From the NCBI RefSeq assembly GCF_905171775.1, contig NC_053494.1, positions 120,805,528 to 120,869,527 on the forward strand: a DNA stretch of 64,000 nt, written 5' to 3'. The DNA comes from Rana temporaria. Lineage: Eukaryota; Chordata; Amphibia; Anura; Ranidae. The position numbers and the translations under genes were made by a program. The notes below the pieces were generated by a model. That model did no database searches. It worked only from the letters and a program-made list of their open reading frames with translations, and was not told the DNA's origin. Shown piece by piece: positions 1-13,352 of the stretch. Every line of letters starts with the position of its first letter. The stretch's first letter is position 1.

Positions 1-212
1 CCGGAAGACACTGCGTGGGACAGGAAACACAGAATAACCCGACAGAAACCCGAGGGCTGCAGACCGGAAGCCCATCTAGTTTAACTGGTACAGTAAATCA
101 TTTTTTATTGAAATTATCGGTTTAAGCATTGTTGATCAGCAGTATTATTTTTTAGGTTATGTTTAATTTCGGGTGGAGCTCCGCTTTAAGCCCTGTGCAC
201 AGGGGTCGAATG
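1..212. other. Unassigned intronic sequence with a repeat tail
   Basis: No gene is seen. Around 168-186 a GGTGGAGCTCCGCTTTAA-like string matches the terminal part of the repeat family found at 36263-36872 and 44685-45140, so this is probably a truncated copy. The rest is not recognised. Confidence 0.4.
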
Positions 213-1103
213 TCAGGCCGTTTGTGCGGCTTCTGTTGGTTTCCTCCAGATACGACGCTTGCCATTCAGGCCAAAGAGTTCAATCTTTGTTTCATCCAAT
301 TTTTATTTCTCATGGTATGAGAGTCCTTCAGGTGCCTTTTGGCAGACTCCAGATGGGCTGTCATGTGCCTTCTTATTGAGGAGTTGCTTCCGTCTGGCCA
401 CTCTACCATACAGGCCTGATTTGTGGAGTGCTGCAGAGATGGTTGTTTTTCTGGAAGGTTCTGCCAGAGTGATCATCGGGTCACCTCTGAGGCTGAGGCT
501 TAAATAAGGCCCTTATCCCCCGATTGCTCTGTTTGACCAGGAGGCTGCTCTAGGAAGAGTCCTGGCCATTCCAAACTTCTTCCATTTATGGATGATGGAG
601 GCCACTGTGCTCATTGGGACCTTCAATGCTGCAGACATTTTTCTGTACCATTCTCCAGTTCTGTGCCTCAATACAATCCTGTCTCAGAGGTTTACAGACA
701 AGTCCTTGGACTTCATGGCTTGGTTTGTGCTCTGACATGCACTGTTAACTATATAGACAGGTGTGTGCCTTTCCAAGTCATGTCCAATCAACTGAATTTA
801 CCACAGGTGGACTCCAATCAAGTTGTAGAAACATCTCAAGGATGATCAGTGGAAACAGGATGCACCTTAGCTCATTTTAGAGTGTCATGGCAAAGGCTGT
901 GAATACTTATGTACATGTGATTTATTTTTATTTTTTTAAATACGTTCGCAAAGATTTCAAACAAACTTCTTTCACTTTGTTATTATGAGGTGGTGTTTGA
1001 AGAATTTTGAGGAAAATAATGAATGTAATCTATTTTGGAATAGGGCTGCAACATAATAAAATGTGGAAAAAGTGAATGCTGTAAATACTTTGTGGATGCA
1101 CTG
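213..1103 (-). pseudogene. Degenerate Tc1/mariner transposase remnant (5' half and terminal repeat)
   Basis: On the minus strand this reads as the N-terminal and middle part of a Tc1-type transposon. The order from the right is the terminal repeat (GTGCATCC near 1097-1103), the untranslated part, then the start-proximal region. Reverse-complement phrases such as the dense TTCCATTTATGGATGATGGAGG block are typical of vertebrate Tc1 elements. The catalytic C-terminal half is absent at the left and the frame is broken by indels, so short open frames here are accidental. Boundaries are approximate, judged from where Tc1-like sequence fades. Confidence 0.75.
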
Positions 1104-1199
1104 CATATCTTTTTTTCTGTGGCTACAGCGTAATACATTGCTCAGCAATAACTTTATGACCAAAGACAAGTTAAAGTAGTACTATTGTCAAAACTTTTT

Positions 1200-1500
1200 T
1201 TTTTTTAGGAATAGAATAAAGGAAGTTTATAACCCCAGGTGAGCAGGTTTATTTTTATTTTTTTCACCATCTTTGCCCAAATTGCAGAGATTTCCCTCCA
1301 CTTCCTGTCCCATATCCAAACAGGAAGTGATGGGAAATCCCTGCAAATTATGGGAACTCGTTGGGGAGCCCCATGTCACCAGAACTAGTGTTCCCTTTGG
1401 AAGATTTCCTCTCTTACTTTTCTGGGGACAACACAAAATGTGGGATTTTCTTTTACTTTAGTTTTAAATGATGATGGTAAACAGGACACATAGAGAGGGC
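1200..1500. repeat. Interspersed repeat, family A copy 1
   Basis: The segment ending in AGGGCGAATCTCCTT is related in inverted orientation to 10990-11190 (GGAGATTCGCCCTCTCTAT, then GTCCTGTTTAC, then CACTAGTTCTGGTGAC). Shared ordered blocks on opposite strands show a dispersed repeat. No coding capacity or clear ends are seen. Confidence 0.6.
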
Positions 1501-1503
1501 GAA

Positions 1504-1854
1504 TCTCCTTAATGAGGGCACAGCCAGCAATAAAAACTGACAAGCATTCTAATCCCTCGCCATGCTATGCAATCCTTAAAAAATTAAGTTTTACCTATTT
1601 AGTTATATTTTAAGTGAATAGAACGGATTATACTGTTACAATGGCATCTAAAATTCAGTGGGATATATTGGGCAGCAAGAAAATAAATATTTTTTTATGA
1701 AGTTGATATATTAAAAGTAGAAAAATGGGCATCACAGTTTGTTGTGTATGTGGCAGCATAGCCGCAGATCAGTCAGAATGCCTATACTGACCTGTGTCTA
1801 CAGCTAAAAGCACCTAAAATGGGCATGTGAACGTCAGAACTAGACCTTAGAGCA
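1504..1854. other. AT-rich intronic stretch, nothing recognised
   Basis: No open frame of interest, tandem repeat or terminal repeat was identified. Confidence 0.4.
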
Positions 1855-2480
1855 ATGGAAGAAGGTGGACTAGTCTGATGACTCACCTTTTTTCTTTTAC
1901 ATCATGTGGATGATTGGGTGCATATGCATTGCTTACCTGGGGAACAGATGGCACCAGAATGCTGTATGACAAGAAGGTATGCCAGAAAATGCAGTGTGGC
2001 TCTTTGGGCAATGTTCTGCTGGGAAACCTTGATCTTGTCATTCACTTGGATATTACTTTGACTCGTTCCACCTACCTAAACATTGTTGGTGAACAAGTAC
2101 TCCACTTTGGGGAAATGGTATTCCCTGATGGCAGTGACTTCTTTTAGCAGCATATAGCACCCTGTCACACTGCAAGAATGGTTCAAGTATAGTTTTAGGT
2201 GTTGACATGGCCTCCAAATTCTCCAGATCTCAATCCATCGAGCAACTGTGGGGTGTGCTGGAAAAAGAACTCCGAACCATGGAGGTCCCTACCTTGCAAC
2301 TTACAGGACTTAAAGGATCTGCTACTGATGGCTTGGTGTTAGATACAGCGTACTGTACTTTCAGTGGTCTAGTGGCATCCATGCCTTGATGTCAGGGCTA
2401 TTTTAGCTGCAAATGGGCCTGTTTTTGATGCAAAAAGGAGACTTACTGAGTCATAAAGTTATGGCTGATCTGTGTATTTC
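1855..2480 (+). pseudogene. Degenerate Tc1-type transposase, C-terminal half
   Basis: Broken frames in + orientation retain the order of a DD34E transposase: a GWVHMHCLPG-like region, a central block, then a WPPNSPDLNPIE-like region recognisable at about 2206-2245 as TGGCCTCCAAATTCTCCAG and CTCAATCCATCGAG. A CATAAAGTTATGGCTGATCT terminal string ends near 2478. Indels and stops destroy the frame; the open stretches at 1914-2147 and 2207-2389 are residual pieces. It is a different Tc1 subfamily from the intact copy at 5046-6649. Confidence 0.75.
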
Positions 2481-2858
2481 GTTAGCACACCAAAGTGCCT
2501 TGTAAAAAAGCCAATTTCATTGCATTGTGAAAGCAGCGTACAACTTTTCGGGACTGCAAAGGAATTCCTCAAGATTTCTGGATGGGAAATTCTCCTCTTT
2601 TAAAACTCTACTCATGTCCTTTTTCCTTAACACAATCATGACTTTATTTGCATTATAGTAATTTTGCGATTGTCACCGTTAACTAGGCCAATGTCTTTCA
2701 TTGGAGTGACAGGGGGATTAAGGCTGAAGGCGGCTTTCCCTTGGTTGACTGAAACTTGTAATCAGTTTGGCGAGTGAACAAACCAGTTAAATTCACTGTA
2801 AACTGAATAAGCAGTTCTGAGTGGACCTGCCCATTAAAATCGTTTTGTTGCTCCTCTA

Positions 2859-3396
2859 ATGCCTCGTACACACGACCGGTTTTCCTGTCAGGAAAAAAAA
2901 CACAGTTTTTCCGGATTGTGATTCCTCTCCAGCCTGCCTTGCATACAGACGTTCATGCCAAATCCCGGCCGACCAAAGTGCGGTGACGTACGACGGGACT
3001 ATAAAGGGGAAGTTCCATTCAAATGGCGCCACCCTTTGGGTTGCTTTTGCTGATCCTCGTGTTAGTAAAGGTTTGGTGAGAGACGATTCGCACTTTTCAG
3101 TCTTCGTGCTTTTCAGTCCGTTACAGCGTGAAGAATGTGCTATCTCCATTACGAACGCTAGTTTTACCAGAATAAGCACTCCCGTCTCATACTTGACTCT
3201 GGGCATGTGCGTTTTTTCCCCTCGAAAAAGCATACACATGAGCGATTTTTCGTGAGGGGAAAAAAGAGAGCTGGTTCTAATTTTTTTTTTTGCAGGCAGT
3301 TTTCTTGTCAAGAAAACTGCTATGGAGCATACACACGGCCGGTTTTCCTGACAAGAGGAAACCCGTCGGGAAAACCGGTCGTGTGTACGAGGCATT
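2859..3396. mobile_element. MITE with TACACACGACC-type terminal inverted repeats
   Basis: The left end AATGCCTCGTACACACGACC is mirrored at the right by GGTCGTGTGTACGAGGCATT. The interior repeats TTTTCCTGTCAGGAAAA-like palindromic blocks. The element is about 538 bp with no transposase. The long open frame on the minus strand (2856-3428) spans the whole inverted repeat and is non-coding. Related copies lie at 11324-11710, 48286-49817, 52354-52768 and 61968-62264. The 52354-52768 copy has TTA target duplications, which suggests a PIF/Harbinger origin. Confidence 0.8.
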
Positions 3397-3970
3397 GGAT
3401 TCCAGTGTTGCCTGAAACCCATGGCCATACTTAATTTTTTTTTTTGTTAATTTACTTTCTTGCTTTTTTCCTGCTTTTGTATTTTAGTTAAGCCTACTTA
3501 GCTTGTTATTTTCTTTTATTGCCATACATTTAAAAGGTATATTAACATAACTGAGAACACCCACAGTTATCCATCTGTGTAAAACTCATAAAATGTAATA
3601 ATGAACGAGACACCAATTAGCAGTAATTTATGCCGACAAATACAAGGACATTATCACTGTGAAACTGCCTGGTGCTGTTAAATTAAAGCATCAACAGACA
3701 TCATACAGTACTTTGTGTGGCCCACAGGTAAAAAACGCAAAACAAGCCAGCACACAGAAATCAATTAATGTCTTTGCTGAAATCTGAATTTGAAAAAAAT
3801 AAAAATATCTTATAACTTTTTTTGAACAGAAGAGGCCAGAAATGTGAACATTGACACCTTCAACATTCCCTATGCTGTGCCCAGTGTTGGAGATAGGGGT
3901 GATGAAGATATTAAAATGTTCCATTTTGCACTAGCCTGCTTATTTGTTTCAGGGTACTTTTAGGAGGTGA
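3397..3970. other. AT-rich intronic stretch, nothing recognised
   Basis: T-runs and unique-looking sequence only; no gene or repeat structure is supported. Confidence 0.4.
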
Positions 3971-3972
3971 TG

Positions 3973-4009
3973 CAGTTGTGCTCAAAAGTTTGCATACCCT
4001 GGGAGAATT
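3973..4009. mobile_element. Tc1-like terminal inverted repeat fragment
   Basis: The string GTTGTGCTCAAAAGTTTGCA followed by TACCCTGG matches, from memory, the outer terminal repeat of another vertebrate Tc1 subfamily. Nothing of the transposase follows, so it is a solo end. Confidence 0.5.
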
Positions 4010-4889
4010 GGTATACAGTATGCACCATTTTTTTCTTGGATTCTTTATTAATGTATGCGGTTACACATAACGGTATGGCATTACATATCGTAGTCAATAA
4101 AATCCATTAATAGACAGTAATACAACCATGTCAAAGAATCCATCGATATCAAGAAAATAACCGTCAAGGTTCCAATACAGCAACGTAAGGTATCTGTAAA
4201 CCGTGGGCAATTGTCTCTACAATAATATAACCTGTTTTATAACCTGTAGCTTGGTGGGAACCCAAAAGATAGATTTATTTGTCTTTAAACCTACTGGCAG
4301 GAAAAAAACAATGGGTTGAACACTAACTAGCAGGTACCGAACCATCGTGAGGTAGGGAGCAAAACGTGGATAATGTATAAAATATGTCTCTTGGCCCCGT
4401 TCTCACAGAAACGGCACCCATTGATCAATGCATACTGGGAGATTTGTTCTGGGTAGTAGAGAAAAAGGACCACACCCTAGGTGTCTAGAAGGGAAGCAAG
4501 AAGGAGGGGAGAAAGTAGGAAAGGAGTAAGAGTGGAGGAAAGGTAAAGAGCTTCCGCGGGGTCAACGACGGCACATGGCTTCAAAATCCTGTTAAGGAAA
4601 CTGCTCAAGCATATGTCAAGTATTCATCAGAGAACCGGAACATATTCCAGTATAGCCAGCATGTGTTGTGTTTTTCCATCCTGTCCCTAAGGGCAGCTGT
4701 CGGGTGTCCATCTGCTGAATATCATTCACCCTGGCAAACCACTGTGACACCAAATGTAAAGATTGTTTCCAAATGCTGGCTGCATTCTAAAGATGTTTCA
4801 GTAGGGATTTACGATGTCACTTACTGGACATAGGGGTCAAATTTAGGAGCACTGCTTCCGGGTTGTCATAGAGGGAAACGTCAGTAAGC
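4010..4889. other. Unassigned intronic sequence
   Basis: Contains a purine-rich run (about 4495-4550) but no gene, tandem array or defined element that I can support. Confidence 0.35.
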
Positions 4890-5045
4890 TTGTAGATCAG
4901 GCATGTCCAAAGTCCCGCCCCCGGGCCAGTTGCGTCCTGGTTTTATACGGCCCCCACTTGCAATTTGCTTTTTATCAGTTTTGTGGCCCCCCAAGCTCCA
5001 CACAGGGCAAGGATGAGCTTGGTTAGAAAAAATAAATTATATATA

Positions 5046-6748
<1,703 letters not shown>

Positions 6749-7030
6749 TCTAATCTCTGAGCGCCTCTCCACTGATAAGCTGGGTGTGTTGCTGGGGTGT
6801 GTTCCAAAGCCCATTGGGAAGCTGACAGCTTGGGGGCCATATATTCACCACACAGCCACAAAGGTAGGATGATTCTTTTTGGGCAGTGTATTAGTGCTCG
6901 GACGAACACACTTACACCAATTTTTTTTAATGGTTCAAAGAATGTCAGGCAAAATGGTCGGCCCTCACGCATGTTCACTTCATCAAATCTGGCCCTCTTT
7001 TTAAAAAGTTTGGACACCCCTGTTGTAGAT

Positions 7031-7479
7031 GATCTGCAGGACCTGTTGCTAAAATGAGGCCAGCCTGGATACCACATCTAGCTATGTCCTGGGAATATTG
7101 ATGCTAGTACCGACAAAGTCCTGTACCAGCAAGTCAAGATTTTAAATGTGATCTCCTGATACTTGCTGCACAAGGAAGACTAATGGGCAAAGGAAAGGAT
7201 ACAGTTCTTTTGATCCTCCACGAGCGTAACATTAAGGTCTCCTATTTCCTCATATATGGGGGATCGTGTTGAGATGTGACTGCAAGTAAAATACTGTAAG
7301 AATGGGATCAAGATTTCTGTAAGGGCTCATCTCCCAGGCATAGATCTTCAAACAAAGTGGGTTGTCTACGGAAGCAACCATGGTATATTTGTGGTGTAGC
7401 TGCCCATTCGTCATGGCAAAATTCTGCCAGGTCATGCAAAGTCTTTTGTCATCTTGCATGAACTGCAGGTTTGAGACAC
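7031..7479. other. Unassigned intronic sequence
   Basis: No element ends or coding similarity recognised; a C-run at about 7480-7490 borders the next Tc1 remnant. Confidence 0.35.
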
Positions 7480-8480
7480 CCCCCCCCCCCAGAGTGGCTT
7501 GATAATATTAATGTTCAGGAGACTGTGGCCACTCCAGAACCTTCACCTTTTGTCTGCTGTAACCATTGGAGGGTCAATTTGGCTATGTGCTTAGTCATTG
7601 TCGTGCTGGAAAGTCCAAGAGCATCCCATGCGCAGCTTTTGTGCAGAAGAATGCAAATTTTCCTCCCAGTATTTTCTAATTACATGCTGCATTCATCTTG
7701 CCATCACTTTTCACAAGATTCCCAGAGCCTTTAGAGCTCAAACACCCCAAAAAACATCAGTGAGTAACCACCATGCTTCATGTGGGGATGGTATTCTTGT
7801 CGCTGTTGACCTCTCTCCAAACATAGCGCTAATGGTTGTGATCATAAAGCTCTATTTTGGTCTCATCACTCTAGATTACAGTATGGCAGAATCTGTGAGG
7901 CATGTTAGGATGGTGTTGGGCATATTGTTACCAGGCTTTTTTGTGGTATTGGCGCAGTAAAGGCTTCTTTCTGGCATCTAGACCAGTGATCATCAACCCT
8001 GTCCTCAGGGCCCACTAACAGGCCAGGTTTGCAAGATAACTGAAATACATCACCAGTGATATCATTTTGCTGCTTGGTGATTGCAGTATTCTAGTCTGCA
8101 TCTCCCCAAGGTAATACATAAAACCTGGCCTGTTAGTGGGCCCTGAGGGTTGATGACCACTGATCTAGACCATGCAGGTCAAGTATTGTCTTGTGCAACT
8201 TAAAAACAACCCCACCGTCTTTTCCAGAGCAGCCTGTATTTCTCCTGAGGTTACCGTTTTTTTTTTTTCTAAGTATCCTGAACAATTCTTCTGGCAGTTT
8301 TGGCTGCAATCTTTATTGGTCTACCTGGCCTTGGTTTGAATTTTTCCACTTAAGTGATTGAACAGTACTGACTGAGTTATTCAATGCTTTGGATATCTTT
8401 TTATATCCTTTCCTATCTGTATAAAGTTCCATTACCTTGTTGCGCTGGTCTTTTGACTTTTTTCTGCTCCCCATGGCTCA
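7480..8480 (-). pseudogene. Degenerate Tc1 transposase (minus) with nested hAT MITE
   Basis: Read on the minus strand it starts at a CAT (ATG) near 8472-8474 and keeps the order of a Tc1 transposase. First comes the helix-turn-helix region (inverse of TTGGATATCTTTTTATATCC near 8389-8410). Then comes the HNHKRYVWR-like block (about 7815-7860) and the GGG box region (about 7770). The frame is broken by many indels, the DDE C-terminal end decays around 7480-7600, and a 179-bp hAT MITE interrupts it at 7984-8162. The same subfamily appears as fragments at 13041-13352 and 17500-18055. Confidence 0.75.
7984..8162. mobile_element. hAT MITE with 8-bp target duplication
   Basis: Ends CAGTGATCATCAACCC and GGGTTGATGACCACTG, flanked by identical ATCTAGAC octamers (7976-7983 and 8163-8170). 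The interior continues the inverted repeat (GGGCCCACTAACAGGCC-like against its inverse), so the whole 179-bp unit can fold back. No coding capacity. Confidence 0.95.
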
Positions 8481-8603
8481 GTATCTAGCCTGCTCAGTGC
8501 ATCCATGTGGGAGCGAACAATATTCTTTACTATGTATACATTGGCACTAATTGCAATTACAAATTGCAATTGCAAAGCCACAAATGTGGGAAATTAACCT
8601 TTA

Positions 8604-8720
8604 AACACCTTACCGACCAGCACACGACGATATACGTTGGCACAATGGCATGGCTGGGCAGATGGGTCCGACCATGGGTCCCGCAGACCCGATTTCCGGT
8701 GGGGATACTTGCGAGTACAA
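8604..8720. mobile_element. piggyBac-like MITE fragment
   Basis: AACACCTTACCGACC followed by ATATACGTTGGCACAATGGCA parallels the start of the TTAA-flanked family at 27244 (CCACTTAAGGACCG, then ACATCGGCAGAATGGCACGG). The right part is missing. Confidence 0.55.
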
Positions 8721-9257
8721 TTATAAAAGTGAATGTAAATATAGAACAAGAAAAAAGCAATAACATATAAGTAAAAAAAAAAAACATGATTCAGTCATCA
8801 TCACTGGTTTAGTTCTCGTTATTGTGTCAATGCAATTACACTCTATTAGATTGTTGTATAATTTAAATATTTCCCCTTGGTAACCATTTTGTGTCTTCTT
8901 TTCATTGTCAAGTGTGAACAAAGAGGTTTTTATGCATAAAGCAGGAGGGGACAGAGATAATATTATTGCTTTATTTCAAGCTTACATTATATGATTAATT
9001 ATGTTTTTTTCGTGGAAATGCACCATTTAGAGAACAGATGCCTGAAGTTCACCTTTCACCTCTTTTTACAAAGGTTTAGGAGCAGATAACACAACACAAT
9101 AGCCATTGTAGTTCCTTCTGACTTCTTGCCTTATGTGCTTTTGTGTGCTGCTGCCACTCAGCAAGGGTGTTCACAGAATTCTGTACTGACTTAATTATGG
9201 CCCAACTATCCTTCAGGATGTTGTCTTTTAAAGGAATAATATGAACATTTTACATTA
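8721..9257. other. Unassigned AT-rich intronic sequence
   Basis: Nothing recognised apart from A and T runs. Confidence 0.35.
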
Positions 9258-10320
9258 AAGCTGAACTCCAGGCAGATATGAAAAGCACAATATATTTCAA
9301 TTAACAATTTAAATGCAACTTGAGTACTTCTTTAGCTTCCTGTAATCCTTTACACAGTGCACTCATAGAAGGGACTATGCTGCTTTGCACATTGCTGTCA
9401 ATATACTAGCATTTCATATTTTTACAAAAGGGAAGAACACACAAGTGACCTGATAGTGCTGCTCCTCCATCTTTCATCCCAATAAAAGTCTATGTGATTC
9501 TAATGTGCATACACATACAGCAGTATAAATAAGCTAGCAGAGGGACTAAGCATTGTTGCGGGCTCTGGTGGAGCAATCTTGGTAAATATGGAGCTTTGAA
9601 AGGAGAGTATGGGTTCGTTTTGCTCAGAAGGGTGGAGGCAAAGAGATAAAAAATGCATTGCATAATAGCACGTTATGTGATTTGCTGGAGACCGCTTTCA
9701 TCTTCTCCTATCTTGCATCCGGGTTTGCGCGTGGGAGCCGCCGGTCACAGCGCGGGGCCCTGAAGAAATGGCATGGGTGGCCGTTCCTTCGGAGCGTAGC
9801 TCCATGTAATGTAAATATCTCCTAAACTGTGCACGTTAAGGAGATATTTACGGTACCCATAGGTAAGCCTTATTCTAGGCTTACCTATAGGTACACCTCA
9901 AAGATGGAAGTTTACTTTCACTTTCAAGATTTATTAAAAGAATGCACCTTGTTACAAATGCGTTATTTAAAGGATCAGATTTACACCTTCGTGTGTAGAA
10001 ATGGTGATTTAGATAAAGCGTTTGTTAACCTATAAAAAAACTAAAAAAAAAACTAATGCTTGTTATACAGCACAGCGCTTGTGCTGTGTAATTTGCCCCC
10101 CTGTAACACCTGAAATATCTGGCTGATCCTGCCAGTTTCTACCCTCCCCTTTGTAAACTGACCACAGTATATCATGGCTGCTGAGCCCTGACACAGTGGT
10201 CAGTTTACGTGTCTCCGTCATGCATTGCTATCTGCAGCTCTCCTCTGTCTCCCTCTGTCCTCTTCCCCACCTCTTGTCAGCAGAAGGGAGTCATCAGGCG
10301 TCCGGATCGCCATAATTTTT
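9258..10320. repeat. Probable interspersed repeats, ends unresolved
   Basis: AAAGCTGAACTCCAGG at 9258 resembles the AAAGCGGAACT start of repeats at 30795 and 46927. Within 9830-9900 a palindromic segment (ATTCTAGGCTTACCTATAGG around its mirror) is present. From 10060 on the sequence looks like a known frog-type repeat, but I cannot define the boundaries. Confidence 0.35.
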
Positions 10321-10641
10321 GTCTTTTATGTTTGTCATTTGTTTGTGTTTTTTATGTGGGTTTTGTTGCACTTTACATGAACTAGGTTCATTTGTGCAGT
10401 ATTGGCCGGCCGCTGCAAGTAGGTTTGCATATAGAGCTTTTTAGCTCAAATGGTAGCAATTTTGATATCTTATGTACATAATTGAAATTTTGTAACATTT
10501 ATTAAACTTTTTATATCTATATCATTGTCTGTCACTACCTTGGTAGCCCCTTGGTTGTCCCTTGGGATACTATCCCTCGGTTGTCCCATGGGATAACATC
10601 CTCTCCTTTTTTGTGTCCTGTATATGTGCTTATATTTAAAA

Positions 10642-10844
10642 AAAAGCTGTTCTATACCTTATTTAATAGTGCAGATCGGAGGTCATGTGACCGACCGACT
10701 TATTCCTCCTCTGCTTTCCTCCTCCTAACTGAGGTCAGTGGGGGATTCTCGGCCCCTCCCACTCTAGCTGTCAGATTGGGAGAGAGGAGACTCGGATGTT
10801 CACCTGACCGTTGACCTATTAAATAAGGTATAGAACAGCTTTTT
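10642..10844. mobile_element. Palindromic MITE, about 200 bp
   Basis: AAAAGCTGTTCTATACCTTA at 10642 continues to about 10669 and is mirrored perfectly by 10816-10844 (CTATTAAATAAGGTATAGAA onwards), giving roughly 28-bp terminal inverted repeats. Superfamily not determined; no clear target duplication. Confidence 0.8.
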
Positions 10845-10989
10845 TTTTTTATAAAGCGCATATACAGGACATTTAGTAATATGAAAGCCAGGAGAATGTG
10901 TGATTTTTTTTTTTTTTTATCAAGTGGGTTTTAAACCACTTTAAAGTTAAAGAATAACTAAAGGCAAATATATATATTTTTTTGTTTTG

Positions 10990-11190
10990 GATAGGTGTTT
11001 TAATCTCTCCCCACTCTATAAGGTTTTTATTGCTGTATGTGTCGCTTTTTGGGAGATTCGCCCTCTCTATTTGTCCTGTTTACTGTTATCACTGTGAAAG
11101 AAAATCCTACATTTAAATGATCACCAAAACAGGAATAAAGTGGGAATCTTCCAGTGGGGACACTAGTTCTGGTGACTCCAGTGACAGCCA
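10990..11190. repeat. Interspersed repeat, family A copy 2 (inverted relative to 1200-1500)
   Basis: The shared blocks are GGAGATTCGCCCTCTCTAT, GTCCTGTTTAC and GACACTAGTTCTGGTGAC, in reverse order and orientation to copy 1. Confidence 0.6.
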
Positions 11191-11323
11191 AGTACCGTAA
11201 TTATTTACTACCTGCTTTAGTTATAGGACAGAGATGACAGAAAAAAGATGGGTTATAACCCACCTTTACGCTACACAAATAAAAAATAATAATATGCCTT
11301 CTACTTTTAAGTTGGGTGTAGAT

Positions 11324-11710
11324 TAATGCCCTGTACACACGATCGGTCAATCCGATGAGAACGGTCTGATGGATTTTTCCATCAGTTAACCGATGAAGCT
11401 GACTGATGATCAGTCGTGCCTACACACCATCAGTTAAAAAAACGATCGTGTCTAACGCGGTGACGTAAAACACAACGACGTGCTGAAAAAAATGAAGTTC
11501 AATGCTTCCAAGCATGCGTCGACTTGATTCAGAGCATGCGTGGATTTTTAACCGATGGACGTGCCGTCAAACGATCTTTTTTTTTCTCTCTATCGGTTAG
11601 GTATCCATCGGTTAATTTTAAATCAAGTTTCAAATTTTTTAACCAATGGATAAATAACCGATGGGGCCTACACACGATCGGTTTGGTCTGATGAAAACGG
11701 TCCATCAAAT
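11324..11710. mobile_element. TACACACGATC-type MITE
   Basis: Starts TTAATGCCCTGTACACACGA and is rich in CATCGGTTAA / TTAACCGATG inverted words. The right side shows a second CACACGATCGGT in direct orientation rather than the expected inverse, so the copy is rearranged or two copies overlap. Confidence 0.6.
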
Positions 11711-13009
11711 ACTAATTACAAAAACACATAAATATGTTACTTTATCTGTGACCGTTCAACTTTCAGTAGTTTATAAGTGGCAAATTATTTTGAACATCTA
11801 ATTTTCTGAATAGAAATTATATGACCAGGAAGTATTCAATAGAGCTGTTTATATGCATTATAAATATTGATGCATTTAAAAAAAAAAAAAACAGTTTTTA
11901 TTTTTATAAAAATGCTCATTCTTCACCTGCGATAACCATGAATGCTTGCTAAAGCTATCTGCTGAAACCTAAAGAGTTAACACATTGTCAGACGTGAAAA
12001 ACAGGCTTTTCAGTTTCCTGGTTTTATTGAGCACAAATAATGGCTATACTGTTGGCATGAGGTGAGAGCTGGCTTCAGATCCTCAGTTTTTTCTGGCATA
12101 TTGGTGTGTTATTTACAATAATCTTTTGTGTAAGCACAGTGACTTGTGTGCGGGCTCTGTGATCTGCTAGGAAACTGTTGGGTGCAAACCAGAAAGTAAT
12201 TCCTTTTATATATGAAGAACATCAATAATCTAGGGACCATTTAATTTCACCTGTATGCTGCTGTCAATTGTGATTATTACACTGTTCTGTATTTGATTTA
12301 AAACAAGTTGATTTAAATCTCTAGTAACAAGATTTTATTTAAATCAAGTTGATTTAAATTATAATTTTTTAAGAGCAACTGTCATTCCTGTCCCACAGCA
12401 GATCCTCCTCTGACTCACTGACAGTCCCAATCACTTTAATGGGAAGGCTGGTGATGCAGAAGTGCCACAACAAGCTGAGGGATGTGGCAGCAGCAGGTAA
12501 GTGGATACCCGTTAATCGGCACTGCCATGATGGATCTGAAATGACAAATGTAAGGACTTATTCTTGCTGTTAGTTAGAATCTTTTAATATTTGCAAACAA
12601 AATTAAGGTTCTCTGTTTAGAATAATAACCTGTCAGGTTAGTAGAACAGGGATATTAGAACAGATTCAATCATACAATTTGTAGTGTACAAAGATTTGCA
12701 AAACAATGGGATAAAATAATATTCCTGAATTTTGGTTTATCTCATGGTTACGACATTGTGTGAATGCATAAGTGCAGTGCATGTTATCTCGGCTTGCAGA
12801 ACTTGGATTGATTGAATAAGTTAACCAAAAATTTAAATATTGCAGAATAATACAGTCTCGGGTTACATCTAACTAAGCTCCATTTCGTGCTGGAAAAAAC
12901 AAAATTATTAATGTGTCTAAAATAGAAAACTAGCTTTTTACTCCAAAAGCATTTTATTAAAATAAGTTTGAAAAAAAAAAAAAAAGATTCAAATCCAAAA
13001 AATCAATAC

Positions 13010-13040
<31 letters not shown>
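11711..13040. other. AT-rich intron with GATTTAAATCA-type repeats
   Basis: Contains AAATCAAGTTGATTTAAAT-like words near 12303-12358 and long A and T runs at 12971-13034. Nothing coding. Possibly a decayed element between 12293 and 13067. Confidence 0.4.
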
Positions 13041-13352
13041 GTGATTTTATATTCACCCTGTTCTTTCAAATATAATTTGTCAAATGATCTGAGGGGAAAG
13101 GTAGTTGAACCACATAAAACAGGAAAGGGATATAAAAAGATTTCAAAGGAATTGAGAATGCCAATCAGCAGTGTTCAAACTCTAATCAAGAAGTGGGAAA
13201 TAAGGGGTTCTGTTAAAACAAAACCAAACCATGGTCAGGTAGACCAACTAAAATTTCAGCCACAACTGCCAGAAAAAGTGGTCGGGATGCAAAGAAAAAC
13301 CCACAGATAAGTTCAGGTGAAATACAGGACTCTGTGGTGTGGCTGTTTCAAG
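13041..13352 (+). pseudogene. Tc1 transposase N-terminal fragment (HTH region)
   Basis: The open frame at 13041-13310 reads VVEPHKTGKGYKKISKEL, a typical Tc1 helix-turn-helix (compare the intact copy's KIVHLHKAGKGYGEIAKQL), then ISSVQTLIKKWE and a GQVDQLKFQ segment in place of the GRPR linker. Similarity stops near 13352. The matching C-terminal half occurs 4.1 kb downstream in the same orientation. Confidence 0.8.

Noticed and set aside
2207..2389. Possible host gene exon
   Set aside because: It is the WPPNSPDLNPIE region of a decayed Tc1 transposase.
2856..3428. 190-aa minus-strand open frame
   Set aside because: It coincides with a MITE from end to end and its composition is set by inverted repeats; no domain.
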